Shown: positions 8,701 to 17,313 of the stretch, piece after piece
Position numbering within the stretch: position 1 is the first letter of the stretch
How the letters are laid out: every line of letters begins with the position of its first letter
Assembly: GCA_048498035.1 (NCBI GenBank)
Contig: JBEHYT010000001.1
Span: 62,001-126,000 of the forward strand
DNA: 64,000 bases
Direction: 5' to 3'
DNA from: CADEDV01 sp048498035
Lineage (GTDB): Bacteria; Bacteroidota; Bacteroidia; Chitinophagales; Chitinophagaceae
The notes under the pieces: model-generated
The model's database searches: none
What the model was told of the DNA's origin: nothing
Seen by the model: only the letters and a program-made list of their open reading frames with translations
Position numbers and translations under genes: made by a program

Positions 8701-9372
8701 TTAATTTTTCATTTTCTTCACGCCTTCCTCCATTATTTGCGTCCAGTTGTCGTCAAACGTAAGATTAGCAAAGCTTAATTTGCTGAGCGTAATTGATCCG
8801 GGGCGTGTCTTATCAAGTTTAATTAATGCGGGAGCATCAATTGACATCTCAGGCTGATCAACGGCGCCACTGATTTTCCATTTATGTCCGCCCATTCCGT
8901 TGCTACCCATATCCTCACACTGGGTAAGCGTTACGGTATAAGCTGTCATTTTTGGTTCGCCGCCCATCAGCGGTCCATATACCTCACCTTTGCCGTCTTC
9001 ACCTTTTTGTGTAAACGCAAGGCCAACAACCGGGTAAGTGCCGGGTTTTAGTGAGAACATGAAATTGACAAACATGGCGTCTGCATCACGCTCAGAGGCA
9101 GAGATCATCCCGAAAAGATTATTACCGGGCGAGACAGTTGTTTTTTCCTGTTGAACCAGTATGGATGCGCCCATACTTTTATCCTTGCCATTTACTGTAT
9201 AATGAATGATGGCGGATGAGGCATTGGTCTGCTCCTGTTGAGCAGGTTCCTTTGTACTGGCCGAAGAAGAAATGGAATTACTGTCGCTGTTTTTTGATGA
9301 TTCATTGGCATTGTTGCTGCAGGCAGTCATCAATCCTGCCAGGCATACCAGGGAAACCAGGTACCGTTTCAT
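8701..9372 (-). CDS. Lipoprotein of unknown function
   Basis: I do not recognise this 223-residue protein. It has a clear lipoprotein signal (MKRYLVSLVCLAGLMTAC, lipobox LMTAC) and then a Ser/Asn/Glu-rich linker of about 30 residues. A folded domain (50-215) follows, beginning AIIHYTVNGKDKSM. Its pattern of short beta strands with Gly-rich turns (SLKPGTYPV, KWKISGAVD) suggests a small beta-sandwich. A cysteine in TLTQCEDMG is the only one after the lipid anchor. It lies 28 bp downstream of the HD-PycTM gene on the same strand and could be co-transcribed with it. The downstream flank (about 8590-8720) is a low-complexity T-rich tract that partly overlaps its 3' end. Confidence 0.8.
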   Translation of the reverse strand: MKRYLVSLVCLAGLMTACSNNANESSKNSDSNSISSSASTKEPAQQEQTNASSAIIHYTVNGKDKSMGASILVQQEKTTVSPGNNLFGMISASERDADAMFVNFMFSLKPGTYPVVGLAFTQKGEDGKGEVYGPLMGGEPKMTAYTVTLTQCEDMGSNGMGGHKWKISGAVDQPEMSIDAPALIKLDKTRPGSITLSKLSFANLTFDDNWTQIMEEGVKKMKN

Positions 9373-9400
9373 ATGAATGTGTGTGTTTAATGGCGTTTAA

Positions 9401-10690
9401 CTACGGCGTAATGGGGGCGTTTTCAACCACAGTGGGTACAAACGCAGCTTCATAGCCGATCATGACTGCATAAAGGATCATGGAAAGGATCAGTCCATAC
9501 ATAAAGATGTTGTAGGAGATACGTAACAGCCTGTATTTTTTCGCCAGCACAATACCCAGGAAATAAATGTCTTTTACCATGCTCTCATACAGGTAATCTT
9601 TGCTGCGCAACATTTCTTTCATGGCCCAGTCGTAGTCGGAAAGGGTCATATTGTGAAAATTGCCGAAAAACAGCAAATTCGTTTTCTTGTTCTGGATATC
9701 TTCCTTGGTAAATGTTCCCTCTGAGATATTAGGGCGCGTAGCGCGAACTGCAAATACTATCGTTCCTACGCATACCAGGATCAGGGTAACGGTGGGGAGA
9801 ATAAGATTACGGTTTTCATCCAGGTGGCGAATGAGGACAGAGATTACTACCGACAGGATGATCGAATTGACCGATATCATAATATTCGCCTTGCTGTCTG
9901 CCATTTGGCTCAGGCTTGCATGGTTATTCGCCATAATGCGAAAAACGGTGGAAATGCCGCGTTCAGTCTTGGAATATTTGTCTTTTTCCTTTTTCTCCTC
10001 GGTTGTTTCCAGTGTTTCACCCGGAAAAAGAGTTGCTAATGGATCCTTTTTTGATTTTTTACCAGATTTTTTTCCTGCTTTTTTATCCTCGCGGTTTTTT
10101 AATTCCTGGATATGCCGCTCCTTTACGGGTTGCAGTTTCCTTCTACCATAATCCGTAAAGTAGGCATGGTTTTCCATGAAGGAAATGTTCGTTTTTCTCC
10201 ACTTTTTCCTGGAAATTTCTTCCCCGGATACTTCTGCGAGCTCCTGCCTTAATTCATCATTTTTTTCGTCAAATTCATCAGTTCCCAGGTGAAACAGGTC
10301 TGCATCACACAAAATTTGTTCAATCAGCGGCCCGGGCGATTGTGGCATCCTGGTTGCTTCAATACATTTCACTACCCGTTCTATGATGGCCGGGTCTACA
10401 TGATGCTCATTGAGAAAATTGGTGGCGTGTTGTATACTTACATTTTCATGACCGCGCGATTCGCCGCTGGAAAAGCCGGTATCATGAAACCAGGCCGCCA
10501 AAATCAACGGCTCCCGGTCTTCCGGCGCCAACTGGTAATAATCAGCCATCTCTTCAGATGCCCGCACAACAGCAAGTGTATGTTCCAGGTTGTGATACCT
10601 GAAGCTTTTATTAACTTTATTCTGGAAGAGATCGGTGACAAAATCGCGTGTGGCGGCGACAAGGTCTGTTTGAGACTCAGTCATATTCAT
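9401..10690 (-). CDS. HD phosphohydrolase fused to a Pycsar-type transmembrane effector (PycTM) domain
   Basis: Two-part 429-residue protein. The N-terminal HD-superfamily domain (about 10-190) keeps the metal-binding pattern: H33/H37 in RYHNLEH, H69-D70 in AAWFHDTGF, and the later Asp in ILCDADLFHLG (129-131). A Lys-rich linker follows (195-240). The C-terminal domain opens with NNHASLSQMADSKANI (255-270), which I recognise as the hallmark of the PycTM/DUF5706 membrane domain. It has membrane helices at about 271-288, 297-315 and 396-413. PycTM proteins are effectors of Pycsar anti-phage systems and are thought to damage the membrane on binding cCMP or cUMP. The HD part is of the type that hydrolyses phosphoesters of nucleotides. 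HD-PycTM fusions occur in Bacteroidota without an adjacent cyclase, so a role in defence is inference. An alternative start is the ATG two codons in (10684). Confidence 0.85.
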   Translation of the reverse strand: MNMTESQTDLVAATRDFVTDLFQNKVNKSFRYHNLEHTLAVVRASEEMADYYQLAPEDREPLILAAWFHDTGFSSGESRGHENVSIQHATNFLNEHHVDPAIIERVVKCIEATRMPQSPGPLIEQILCDADLFHLGTDEFDEKNDELRQELAEVSGEEISRKKWRKTNISFMENHAYFTDYGRRKLQPVKERHIQELKNREDKKAGKKSGKKSKKDPLATLFPGETLETTEEKKEKDKYSKTERGISTVFRIMANNHASLSQMADSKANIMISVNSIILSVVISVLIRHLDENRNLILPTVTLILVCVGTIVFAVRATRPNISEGTFTKEDIQNKKTNLLFFGNFHNMTLSDYDWAMKEMLRSKDYLYESMVKDIYFLGIVLAKKYRLLRISYNIFMYGLILSMILYAVMIGYEAAFVPTVVENAPITP

Positions 10691-10697
10691 AAATTGA
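10669..10697 (+). promoter_or_regulatory. Candidate promoter for the SdiA-regulated-like lipoprotein
   Basis: TTTG at 10669-10672 and TAAATTGA at 10690-10697 lie 17 bp apart. They approximate the Bacteroidota -33 (TTTG) and -7 (TAnnTTTG) elements. A start near 10703 gives an 18-nt leader before the ATG at 10721. The box overlaps the 5' end of the divergent HD-PycTM gene, so expression of the two could interfere. Confidence 0.35.
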
Positions 10698-10720
10698 ACA
10701 GGATAAATTTAGATAAAAAC

Positions 10721-11599
10721 ATGAACAAAGGAAAAGCCAAGATTAAAAGGTTCCTGATTGCGATGGTGGGCTCCGTAGCCCTGGTAGCTGCCTGTGAGTC
10801 CAGACATGTGATTTATACGCCTACCGGCTACGATATTACCAAGCCCAAAATCTACGAATTAGGTTCCAAGCTGAATGAAATTTCCGGTATTTGCTGGATC
10901 AATGACTCCCTGATGCTGGCAGAAAACGATGAAGCGGGGAAAATATTCGCCATTGACCTGCACAATATGGACCAGTTTGAGTACCGGAATGTGAAATTTG
11001 GCAGCAAGGGTGATTATGAAGACATTGTGAAGGTAGACTCGGCCATTTATATGCTGATCAGCGACGGCCGGATTGTAAAAGTAACCAATTACAATACCCC
11101 GGAGAAAGTAGCCTCTGAAACCGTTGCCAAAATGGAAGGAAAAGACAATGAATTTGAATCCCTCTACTACGATAGCGATGTCAATTCCCTCATCATGCTT
11201 TGTAAAAACTGCCACAAGGAAAAAAACAAGATTCGCTCCGCTTTCCGGTTTGACCTGGTTACTAATACGTTGATAGATACCCCTTATTACCAGATAGACA
11301 TGGACCAGATTCGCAAAAAAATGGATGATGACCGGGCAGAATTCAGACCTTCTGCCGCCTGTATCAACCCGAAAGACGGTAAAGTCTATATCCTGTCGTC
11401 TATCGGCAAAATGATGGCAGTTATTTCACGCACGGGAAAGGTTGAACAGGCATTTGGTATTTCAGGAACTATGTTTGCCCAACCGGAGGGAATTACATTT
11501 GCCGCCAACGGCGATATGTATATTTCCAATGAAATTGCCAACGAACCGAGAGCCACGCTGCTCAAATTTCAATACCTGGGTCCGAAAGGTATCCAATAG
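10721..11599 (+). CDS. SdiA-regulated-like beta-propeller lipoprotein
   Basis: 292-residue envelope protein. The frame is open further upstream, but the ATG at 10721 begins a proper lipoprotein signal (basic MNKGKAKIKR, hydrophobic core, lipobox LVAAC). The rest reads as a six-bladed beta-propeller of the SdiA-regulated/NHL-like kind, with repeated blade strands such as LNEISGICWINDSLML, FESLYYDSDVNSLIML, SAACINPKDGKVYIL and QPEGITFAANGDMYIS. The last of these is the typical closing blade. Two Cys in LCKNCHKEK could form a disulphide or bind metal. The family's biochemical function is unknown. The gene starts 30 bp from the divergent HD-PycTM gene and ends one base before the convergent PAP2 gene. 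Confidence 0.82.
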   Translation: MNKGKAKIKRFLIAMVGSVALVAACESRHVIYTPTGYDITKPKIYELGSKLNEISGICWINDSLMLAENDEAGKIFAIDLHNMDQFEYRNVKFGSKGDYEDIVKVDSAIYMLISDGRIVKVTNYNTPEKVASETVAKMEGKDNEFESLYYDSDVNSLIMLCKNCHKEKNKIRSAFRFDLVTNTLIDTPYYQIDMDQIRKKMDDDRAEFRPSAACINPKDGKVYILSSIGKMMAVISRTGKVEQAFGISGTMFAQPEGITFAANGDMYISNEIANEPRATLLKFQYLGPKGIQ

Positions 11600-11600
11600 A

Positions 11601-12299
11601 TTATGAAGGTTCAACAATGCCCTTGCGCCTGTCTCGCCGGTCAAGATACCATAGTGACACCGTAAGCCAGATAAATCCCAGCGCAACACCTGCCATTACA
11701 TCACTGATGTAGTGTACACGCAGGTAAATACGGCTAAAACAAATCAGCACAATAAGCACCGCCAGCACACTGATCACGGCGATCTTACCCGCTTTATTTT
11801 TCATTTTGCGATAGGCCAGCACAATCAGCAATCCATAGAAAGTAATACCAAAAAGTGCATGCCCGCTTGGAAAACTAAAGCCAGGCACCTGGTGTAATAA
11901 CGGGATTTCAGGCCGCGGCCGGTGAAATAATCCCTTCACCACCAGTTTTATTGCCAGACTGCTTAGCGACAATGCAGCAATCCGCGTGGTAGTATAACTG
12001 TCTTTTTTGAAAACACAGTAGGCGAGAAGGAGCAGGTTGGCGGGAATCAGGAAAGTGTGTTTACCCAGGAAGGAAATAATCACCATAAACTGAGTAAATC
12101 CAGGGGAAACCAGTTTTGACGCAAATGCAAACGCAGCCTCGTCGAGTGAACTGTTTTTGTGAATGAAAACGATATTCACTGCAAGTGCAAAAACAGCCAC
12201 TGCCAATAGTAGCAGTGCAAAGCTGATCACAAAATCAATCGTTAGGTGAGCCAGCCATCCGGGCTTCTTTCTGTCGTTCCCTGGTTGTATTGCTGCCAA
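11601..12299 (-). CDS. PAP2-superfamily membrane phosphatase
   Basis: Integral membrane phosphatase of 232 residues, acting on lipid phosphates such as phosphatidate or undecaprenyl pyrophosphate, or on related pyrophosphates. All three phosphatase motifs are present: KGLFHRPRP (K-x6-R-P), PSGH in FSFPSGHALF, and SRIYLRVHYISDV (S-R-x5-H-x3-D). About six membrane helices can be seen (20-45, 65-85, 88-107, 145-163, 170-190, 198-215). Its start lies 4 bp after the stop of the cyclase gene, so the two are almost certainly co-transcribed, as the third gene of a phosphate-themed operon. The exact substrate cannot be told from sequence. Confidence 0.9.
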   Translation of the reverse strand: MAAIQPGNDRKKPGWLAHLTIDFVISFALLLLAVAVFALAVNIVFIHKNSSLDEAAFAFASKLVSPGFTQFMVIISFLGKHTFLIPANLLLLAYCVFKKDSYTTTRIAALSLSSLAIKLVVKGLFHRPRPEIPLLHQVPGFSFPSGHALFGITFYGLLIVLAYRKMKNKAGKIAVISVLAVLIVLICFSRIYLRVHYISDVMAGVALGFIWLTVSLWYLDRRDRRKGIVEPS

Positions 12300-12303
12300 T
12301 AAA

Positions 12304-13407
12304 CTAAATTTTCAATGCGAACAGTTCCAAATCAGTATTTTTTCCTTTCAGATCCACCAGTCCCTGGCTTTCACTCTGCCAGTTTTTCAAACCCAGCAGG
12401 TCATTCATATCTTTCGAGATCAGGAATTTTTGGTTCAGGTCGTTGCAGGCACTGCGGATCCTGGACGCGGTATTAATAGTGTCGCCACTCATCACGAGTT
12501 CTTTTTTTGAAATGCCTACCTGTCCTACCATTACGCTACCCGTATGAATTCCGGCCTTGTACTCCGGCAAAATGCCATAATTTCTTTTAAATACTTCTGT
12601 GTTCGTGTTGAGCACTTTCCGTGATTCAATCAGCGATTGGATCGCTTTTTTTGCATTTTCAGGGCTGGCCGGCCACCACGCCACAATTTCATCTCCCACA
12701 TATTGATATACGCGCCCATCATGCTCCATAATACCTGCAGACATGCAGAAGATAAAATCCCGGATAAACTGGAAATATTCACGGTGCCCCAGTTTTTCAG
12801 CAATCGGCGTGGAGTTGCGAAGATCCAGGAACATCAGGATACGATTTTCCTCCCGGGGCTGGAGATAACGGCCCAGCATGATGTCAAAAAATACACCGGG
12901 AGAATATTTTTCGTTGATCTCTACCGCCAGCAACGTTAGTACAAAGAGGATAAACCATTCTGTCATTTTTGGGATGATCCATTCCGACCGAAATGTATTT
13001 TCGAGGAAGTGCTGCATGGAATAAACCAATGGTAATTTTCGGATCACCATTTCGAAGCTGACATAAATAAAAAAATTCATCAGCATCGCAACGCTCACCA
13101 GGATCAACGTTTTAACTACCAGGTTGGTAACCAGCGACGCATTCCGTAAGAATTTTCGCAATACAGAAACCAGCATAAAGCCCAGTACAAGACTTACCAG
13201 CAACACATTTACCTCCCGAAGCAAGACTGCTTTACTGGTGTTGGCAGTGGGGTCATAATATTTTCCCGGCAACAGGTTCGAATATTTTCGGGCAATGAAC
13301 AGGAGAAAGTCGGTGAGTGTCCAGCAGAATGCTATAACCAGGATAACCCGGAGTTCCCGTTTCCTGACCATGGAGCCGCTTGGCAAAATAAGTTTCGATC
13401 CTTTCAT
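12304..13407 (-). CDS. Membrane-bound class III nucleotide cyclase
   Basis: 367 residues: four membrane helices (about 19-39, 64-84, 95-120, 146-163) and a C-terminal class III cyclase domain (about 185-367). The two metal-binding aspartates are present (D195 in MFLDLRNST, D239 in YVGDE), as are the transition-state Asn and Arg (N312 and R316 in SGDTINTASRI). The base-selecting positions are not those of a textbook adenylate cyclase. Where Lys normally precedes the G-D pair there is Gln (Q235), and where Asp or Thr stands seven residues before the Asn there is Val (V305). The product (cAMP, cGMP or a pyrimidine cyclic nucleotide) is therefore open. It sits between the metallophosphoesterase/barrel fusion (24 bp or so upstream) and the PAP2 phosphatase (4 bp downstream), on one operon. 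Confidence 0.9.
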   Translation of the reverse strand: MKGSKLILPSGSMVRKRELRVILVIAFCWTLTDFLLFIARKYSNLLPGKYYDPTANTSKAVLLREVNVLLVSLVLGFMLVSVLRKFLRNASLVTNLVVKTLILVSVAMLMNFFIYVSFEMVIRKLPLVYSMQHFLENTFRSEWIIPKMTEWFILFVLTLLAVEINEKYSPGVFFDIMLGRYLQPREENRILMFLDLRNSTPIAEKLGHREYFQFIRDFIFCMSAGIMEHDGRVYQYVGDEIVAWWPASPENAKKAIQSLIESRKVLNTNTEVFKRNYGILPEYKAGIHTGSVMVGQVGISKKELVMSGDTINTASRIRSACNDLNQKFLISKDMNDLLGLKNWQSESQGLVDLKGKNTDLELFALKI

Positions 13408-13431
13408 TTATTTAGCCGGAATCTCCGGCGT

Positions 13432-16400
13432 TTAAAAGCTCAGGTTAATTTTACTGCCCAGGCTGAAGTTAAACACATGTTCCTGCGCCGAAAAACCTAC
13501 AGAGCCTGTTACCATAAAAAGGTTGAACGGTATAAAGTAAATGCCACCGCCGTAAGCGGAATGCCAGATATTGGAACGCTCGCCATGCAACCATACCCGG
13601 CCAACGTCATAAAAGCCAGTAACGCCAAATGCGCCCGGTAGCAGGTACGATTTTACATCGAACAGTTTAAGGCGAAGTTCCATACTGGCATACATGGATG
13701 ATTGGCCGCTGTAACGGTTTTCCCGGAAACCGTGGATATTGGGTCCGCCACCAAGCGTTTCTGCCTGGAAATATTCAAAGTTGCGGTTAAAAATCTTTCC
13801 ACCACCCAATCCTACCACTGCTACCAATTTTGCCGGATCACTAAAGCTTGCATACACCGTCATGTCTGAATGAAACTTCGTATAGTTGCTGCTGGCGCCT
13901 GAAATTCCGTAGGCATTTGTCAATACATTATTCCATAAAACACCGCGCGTAGGAAATACGAGGTTATTCCGGTTGTCGAACCTGGCTACTACCCGCGCGC
14001 CCAGGTAGGATTTATTGCTGTACACATCGGCGGAGTCCAGACCGCCAAAACCAGGACCACCCAGTAATTTTCCATCATTGTCACTGTAATTATTCCAGTA
14101 ATGGAAAAAATACGGGCCGGCCATCAGTTGCAGCTTTCCAAAATACCTTCTTCGCAGCAGCGCCTGCATTTCCAGCGTGCGATAGCGGATCCGGTAATAT
14201 CCATAATTGGGATTCGCATTTAAGTTGGTTGTATTGCCCAATCCAAAGAAATTGCGCACCGTCGGGAATCCGATATCGCCATGTAAAACGAGATCTATAT
14301 CCCTCGTGATATGATTGAATTCTCCATCATAAATCCCAAACCAGGAGCCGCGACTCAGCGAGTAAAGAACACGTAATTTTTGATCGGTTGCATAAGGGTC
14401 ATTACGGAATCCATGCGTGCGCCTGGAAACAGCAGCGCCTATGCGGAAACCATCATCTGAATTTACATCAAATGCCAGTTGAGGGAACCGCGTTTTATTA
14501 TATTCAAAACCAAGAATATTATAAGAGTTTACCGGCGGTAATTTTGAAAACCGCTTCTTGGTTTCACTACGGTGTTTGATATAATTTCCTTCTGCATCTA
14601 TATCATAAAGCAGGTTTTTAACATGCCCGCGGATGTCAAATGTGTCATTCCCTTTTCCGCCAATGATCCTCAGTTTGATCCTGGATTTTGCAGATTCATC
14701 CACATCAAAGAGATCATCACCGTTTAGTCCATACAAGCGTATTTCATAGGTTGTAGATGGGTTAAACGTGCGATCATACATCACAAAACTTGTATCCACA
14801 CCATTTTCACGGGCATACACACGAACGTGCAATCCGTCTTTGCCATTGGTAACAAGAAAATATTCTTTCTGGTTGCTACCGATCACATTCACCTGTCGCG
14901 AAATGAATTTGTAATATTTCATCCCGGCTTTGTCCAGCACATCACGCCGGCTTTTTAGTTTGCTGATGATTTGTTCTCCATTGATCGGGAATATCTCTCG
15001 CGGCAGTTTTTTTACCGCTGCTGTTATTACAGAGTCTGTAAGGTCATATTGTACCTGGTCTATCGTTTTCCTCCATTCGTCTGCGTCCAGGTCGGTAAGG
15101 AACAGCCGGTCAAAATCCTTTGCAGAATAACCCAGCCAGTCTACACTGGGTATATCTTTTTTAAATCCTTTCAGGAATGGCATCAGGTGTTTGCTCACTG
15201 ATTTTAACAGGGCGCCGTCTGAATAAAAGAAAGCCTGGTCCCTGTCTCGTGGAATGGGATAATACAATTTTCCTTTACCCGTATCATCGGTTGCCCATTT
15301 CCATTGATCAAAATGCCGATCAAAATCACCTACAATGATATCCAGCAATCTTGCGCGAAGCGCTGCCAGCTGATCGGCCCGGTGATCATTTTCCTCGATC
15401 AGTTTATTAAAGACCTTTGCCGTGCTTTTTGTATCACTTCCATCCAGCGACGCGTCTCTTTCTTCCAGCAGGCAAACCGTGTTGGCAAACAGCGGCTGGT
15501 AAAAACCAAGTGCGGGGTCATCGGGAACAAAAAATAACTTGGGATCCGGCGCCACCACATTGGTGGCTTTTGCCAGTACCGGTATTACCAATGGCGCATA
15601 GGGATGCGCGGCTGAATTAAATTCCTGTACCACATCCTGCGCAAATGTTCCCTGGAAATTATCCGGGAGTGCTTTTGTCGGATTTTTATCTACAGCCCTC
15701 AACACCCATTCTTTTCCGTTTTTATCCTGTAAGCGCAATGATTTTGTTTGTTTACCGCCTCCCAGGCTCATAATTTTAAATCCACCCATTTCCCGGCGTA
15801 CATTGAAGACTTTCATATTTACCGCGGTAGACCATTCCGGCCGGTAATTTTGACCGAGGATAAATTTCTTCAGTCCTTTTACAGGTTTGTATTTCTCACT
15901 GGCGGATATACTGATTGTATCTTTGAACGCGGTGATATTTGAATCGGCCAGTTGTCGTTTGGAAGAATCGCCGGTTGGTTCTGGAATTTTGGAGAAATTC
16001 AGTAGCACCGTACTAAATGCATTCCGGATAGAATCTGCATCCGGCGTACTACCGGGCTCCACCGTGTAAAAGGTGGAACGCAAGGTTTTGTTTTTGGAAA
16101 TTTCCAATACAACAAACCCAGTTTCCTGTGCTACAAACGGACTTTTTTTACTTTTTGATACGCGATTCGTCTTGCAACCACCTCCACTGATGATATAACT
16201 AAAGCTGCTATCCTGGATCAATTGCAGCGTATGCTCATGCCCTGCAACAAATACAATATTGGGATGAGATTTGGCTACCCCCGAAATCTGGTTCACCATA
16301 TTCTGGTAGTTCGGGTGTTTCAAATCCTGGGGGGTGCCAAACACGCTACGCGCAATAGGATAAATGGATCCTAAAAGCGGTAGGGGGATATAGGCGTTCT

Positions 16401-17106
16401 TATTAATATCGGTAAATGGAAAAATATGCTGCTTCAATGTAAAATACCCGCCATGTATACCGTTGCTTTTAAATGGATGATGGCAGGCAAATACAACCAG
16501 CTTTTTGGAATTGCGACTCAGGATATCTTCGATCTGGCTTAGCACTTCTTCTTTTGATTTGCAGGGACAATCAGATTCGATACCCGGCTTGTCATATTCA
16601 TGAATCCACCACTGGCTGTCAAAAAGGATCATCGTCACATTATCGTCCACATTCACTTCGACAGGTCCGGGGCATCCTTCTTCCGGCAGGAATTTTACAT
16701 TTTTCTTACCCGAGAAGTAGTCAACATACAACTGTTCCCGCTGCACTCCCTGTATGCCGTCTGGTTTGCCATCATCCCAGTCGTGATTTCCCGGGATTAC
16801 ATACACGTTGGCGTCAGTACCGTCAGCTATAGATAGTTGTGAATCAAGGGCTGCCTTGCCGTCATTATAATTATAAAGTTCCTCATCCTGAAGCCCCGCC
16901 GGGTATACATTATCACCCAGGTAGAGGATGGTTGTGTTCTTATTAATGGGGATTAATTTCCTCACTGCGTCTTTCACAGGATGTCGTCCATTGGTCAGGC
17001 TACCGGCATCACCAATCAGAACGATCCTTCGTACTATAGTGTCTTCCTGGGCTTTTAGGCAGCATGAGGCGGTCAGTAACAGGAGGATCAGCAGGGTTGG
17101 CTTCAT
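13432..17106 (-). CDS. Metallophosphoesterase / kinase-like / outer-membrane beta-barrel fusion
   Basis: 1224-residue exported protein. The frame extends to a TTG at 17118, but the ATG at 17106 begins a normal signal peptide (MKPTLLILLLLTASCCLKAQ). Residues 25-345 are a calcineurin-like metallophosphoesterase with every metal motif: GDAG (32-35), GDN-VYP (64-69), GNHDW (106-110), H-H-P-F (209-212) and GHEH (289-292). Residues about 407-736 form a second domain. It has a Gly/Lys-rich loop (GGGKQTKS, 449-456), GDFDRHFDQW (593-602) and PRDRDQAF (619-626), which resemble the catalytic loop and metal-binding loop of CotH/FAM20-type kinases. Two RTX-like turns follow (GLNGDDLF, GGKGNDTF, 793-826). 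Residues 862-1224 are an Omp85/D15-like beta-barrel ending in Phe. It leads an operon with the cyclase and PAP2 genes. The paralogue at 17314-19872 lacks only the phosphoesterase. Confidence 0.88.
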   Translation of the reverse strand: MKPTLLILLLLTASCCLKAQEDTIVRRIVLIGDAGSLTNGRHPVKDAVRKLIPINKNTTILYLGDNVYPAGLQDEELYNYNDGKAALDSQLSIADGTDANVYVIPGNHDWDDGKPDGIQGVQREQLYVDYFSGKKNVKFLPEEGCPGPVEVNVDDNVTMILFDSQWWIHEYDKPGIESDCPCKSKEEVLSQIEDILSRNSKKLVVFACHHPFKSNGIHGGYFTLKQHIFPFTDINKNAYIPLPLLGSIYPIARSVFGTPQDLKHPNYQNMVNQISGVAKSHPNIVFVAGHEHTLQLIQDSSFSYIISGGGCKTNRVSKSKKSPFVAQETGFVVLEISKNKTLRSTFYTVEPGSTPDADSIRNAFSTVLLNFSKIPEPTGDSSKRQLADSNITAFKDTISISASEKYKPVKGLKKFILGQNYRPEWSTAVNMKVFNVRREMGGFKIMSLGGGKQTKSLRLQDKNGKEWVLRAVDKNPTKALPDNFQGTFAQDVVQEFNSAAHPYAPLVIPVLAKATNVVAPDPKLFFVPDDPALGFYQPLFANTVCLLEERDASLDGSDTKSTAKVFNKLIEENDHRADQLAALRARLLDIIVGDFDRHFDQWKWATDDTGKGKLYYPIPRDRDQAFFYSDGALLKSVSKHLMPFLKGFKKDIPSVDWLGYSAKDFDRLFLTDLDADEWRKTIDQVQYDLTDSVITAAVKKLPREIFPINGEQIISKLKSRRDVLDKAGMKYYKFISRQVNVIGSNQKEYFLVTNGKDGLHVRVYARENGVDTSFVMYDRTFNPSTTYEIRLYGLNGDDLFDVDESAKSRIKLRIIGGKGNDTFDIRGHVKNLLYDIDAEGNYIKHRSETKKRFSKLPPVNSYNILGFEYNKTRFPQLAFDVNSDDGFRIGAAVSRRTHGFRNDPYATDQKLRVLYSLSRGSWFGIYDGEFNHITRDIDLVLHGDIGFPTVRNFFGLGNTTNLNANPNYGYYRIRYRTLEMQALLRRRYFGKLQLMAGPYFFHYWNNYSDNDGKLLGGPGFGGLDSADVYSNKSYLGARVVARFDNRNNLVFPTRGVLWNNVLTNAYGISGASSNYTKFHSDMTVYASFSDPAKLVAVVGLGGGKIFNRNFEYFQAETLGGGPNIHGFRENRYSGQSSMYASMELRLKLFDVKSYLLPGAFGVTGFYDVGRVWLHGERSNIWHSAYGGGIYFIPFNLFMVTGSVGFSAQEHVFNFSLGSKINLSF

Positions 17107-17247
17107 CTCGGGTTGCAATTATTTCGTCGTTAAAAATGGTGGCAATACCACAGTTGGTGGAAGTTACGCAAAAGTTGATCCAAAGCGGCCCGGCTCCAAC
17201 CAGGTCCAGTTTGCCATCCCTCCTGAATTTTCCAACAAAAGGGCATT

Positions 17248-17255
17248 TACCTTTG
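17248..17255 (+). promoter_or_regulatory. Candidate -7 element for the barrel paralogue
   Basis: TACCTTTG matches the Bacteroidota -7 consensus TAnnTTTG exactly. Upstream, TTTTCC around 17228-17233 is a poor -33. Transcription from about 17262 would give a 52-nt leader to the ATG at 17314, which supports that start over the upstream one. Confidence 0.42.
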
Positions 17256-17313
17256 TTCTAAAAATGTGTACCTTACTACAGGGGCGAATCCATATAAACC
17301 AAAACCATCATCG

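Noticed and set aside
8640..8720. T-rich low-complexity tract (repeated TTCATTTTTAATT) as a regulatory element
   Set aside because: It overlaps the 3' end of the lipoprotein gene and looks like simple A/T repetition; nothing more can be supported.
9401..13407. Calling a complete canonical Pycsar operon (PycC plus effector)
   Set aside because: The cyclase is membrane-bound, 1.6 kb away, separated by an opposite-strand lipoprotein gene and co-transcribed with other genes; the link is only a hypothesis.
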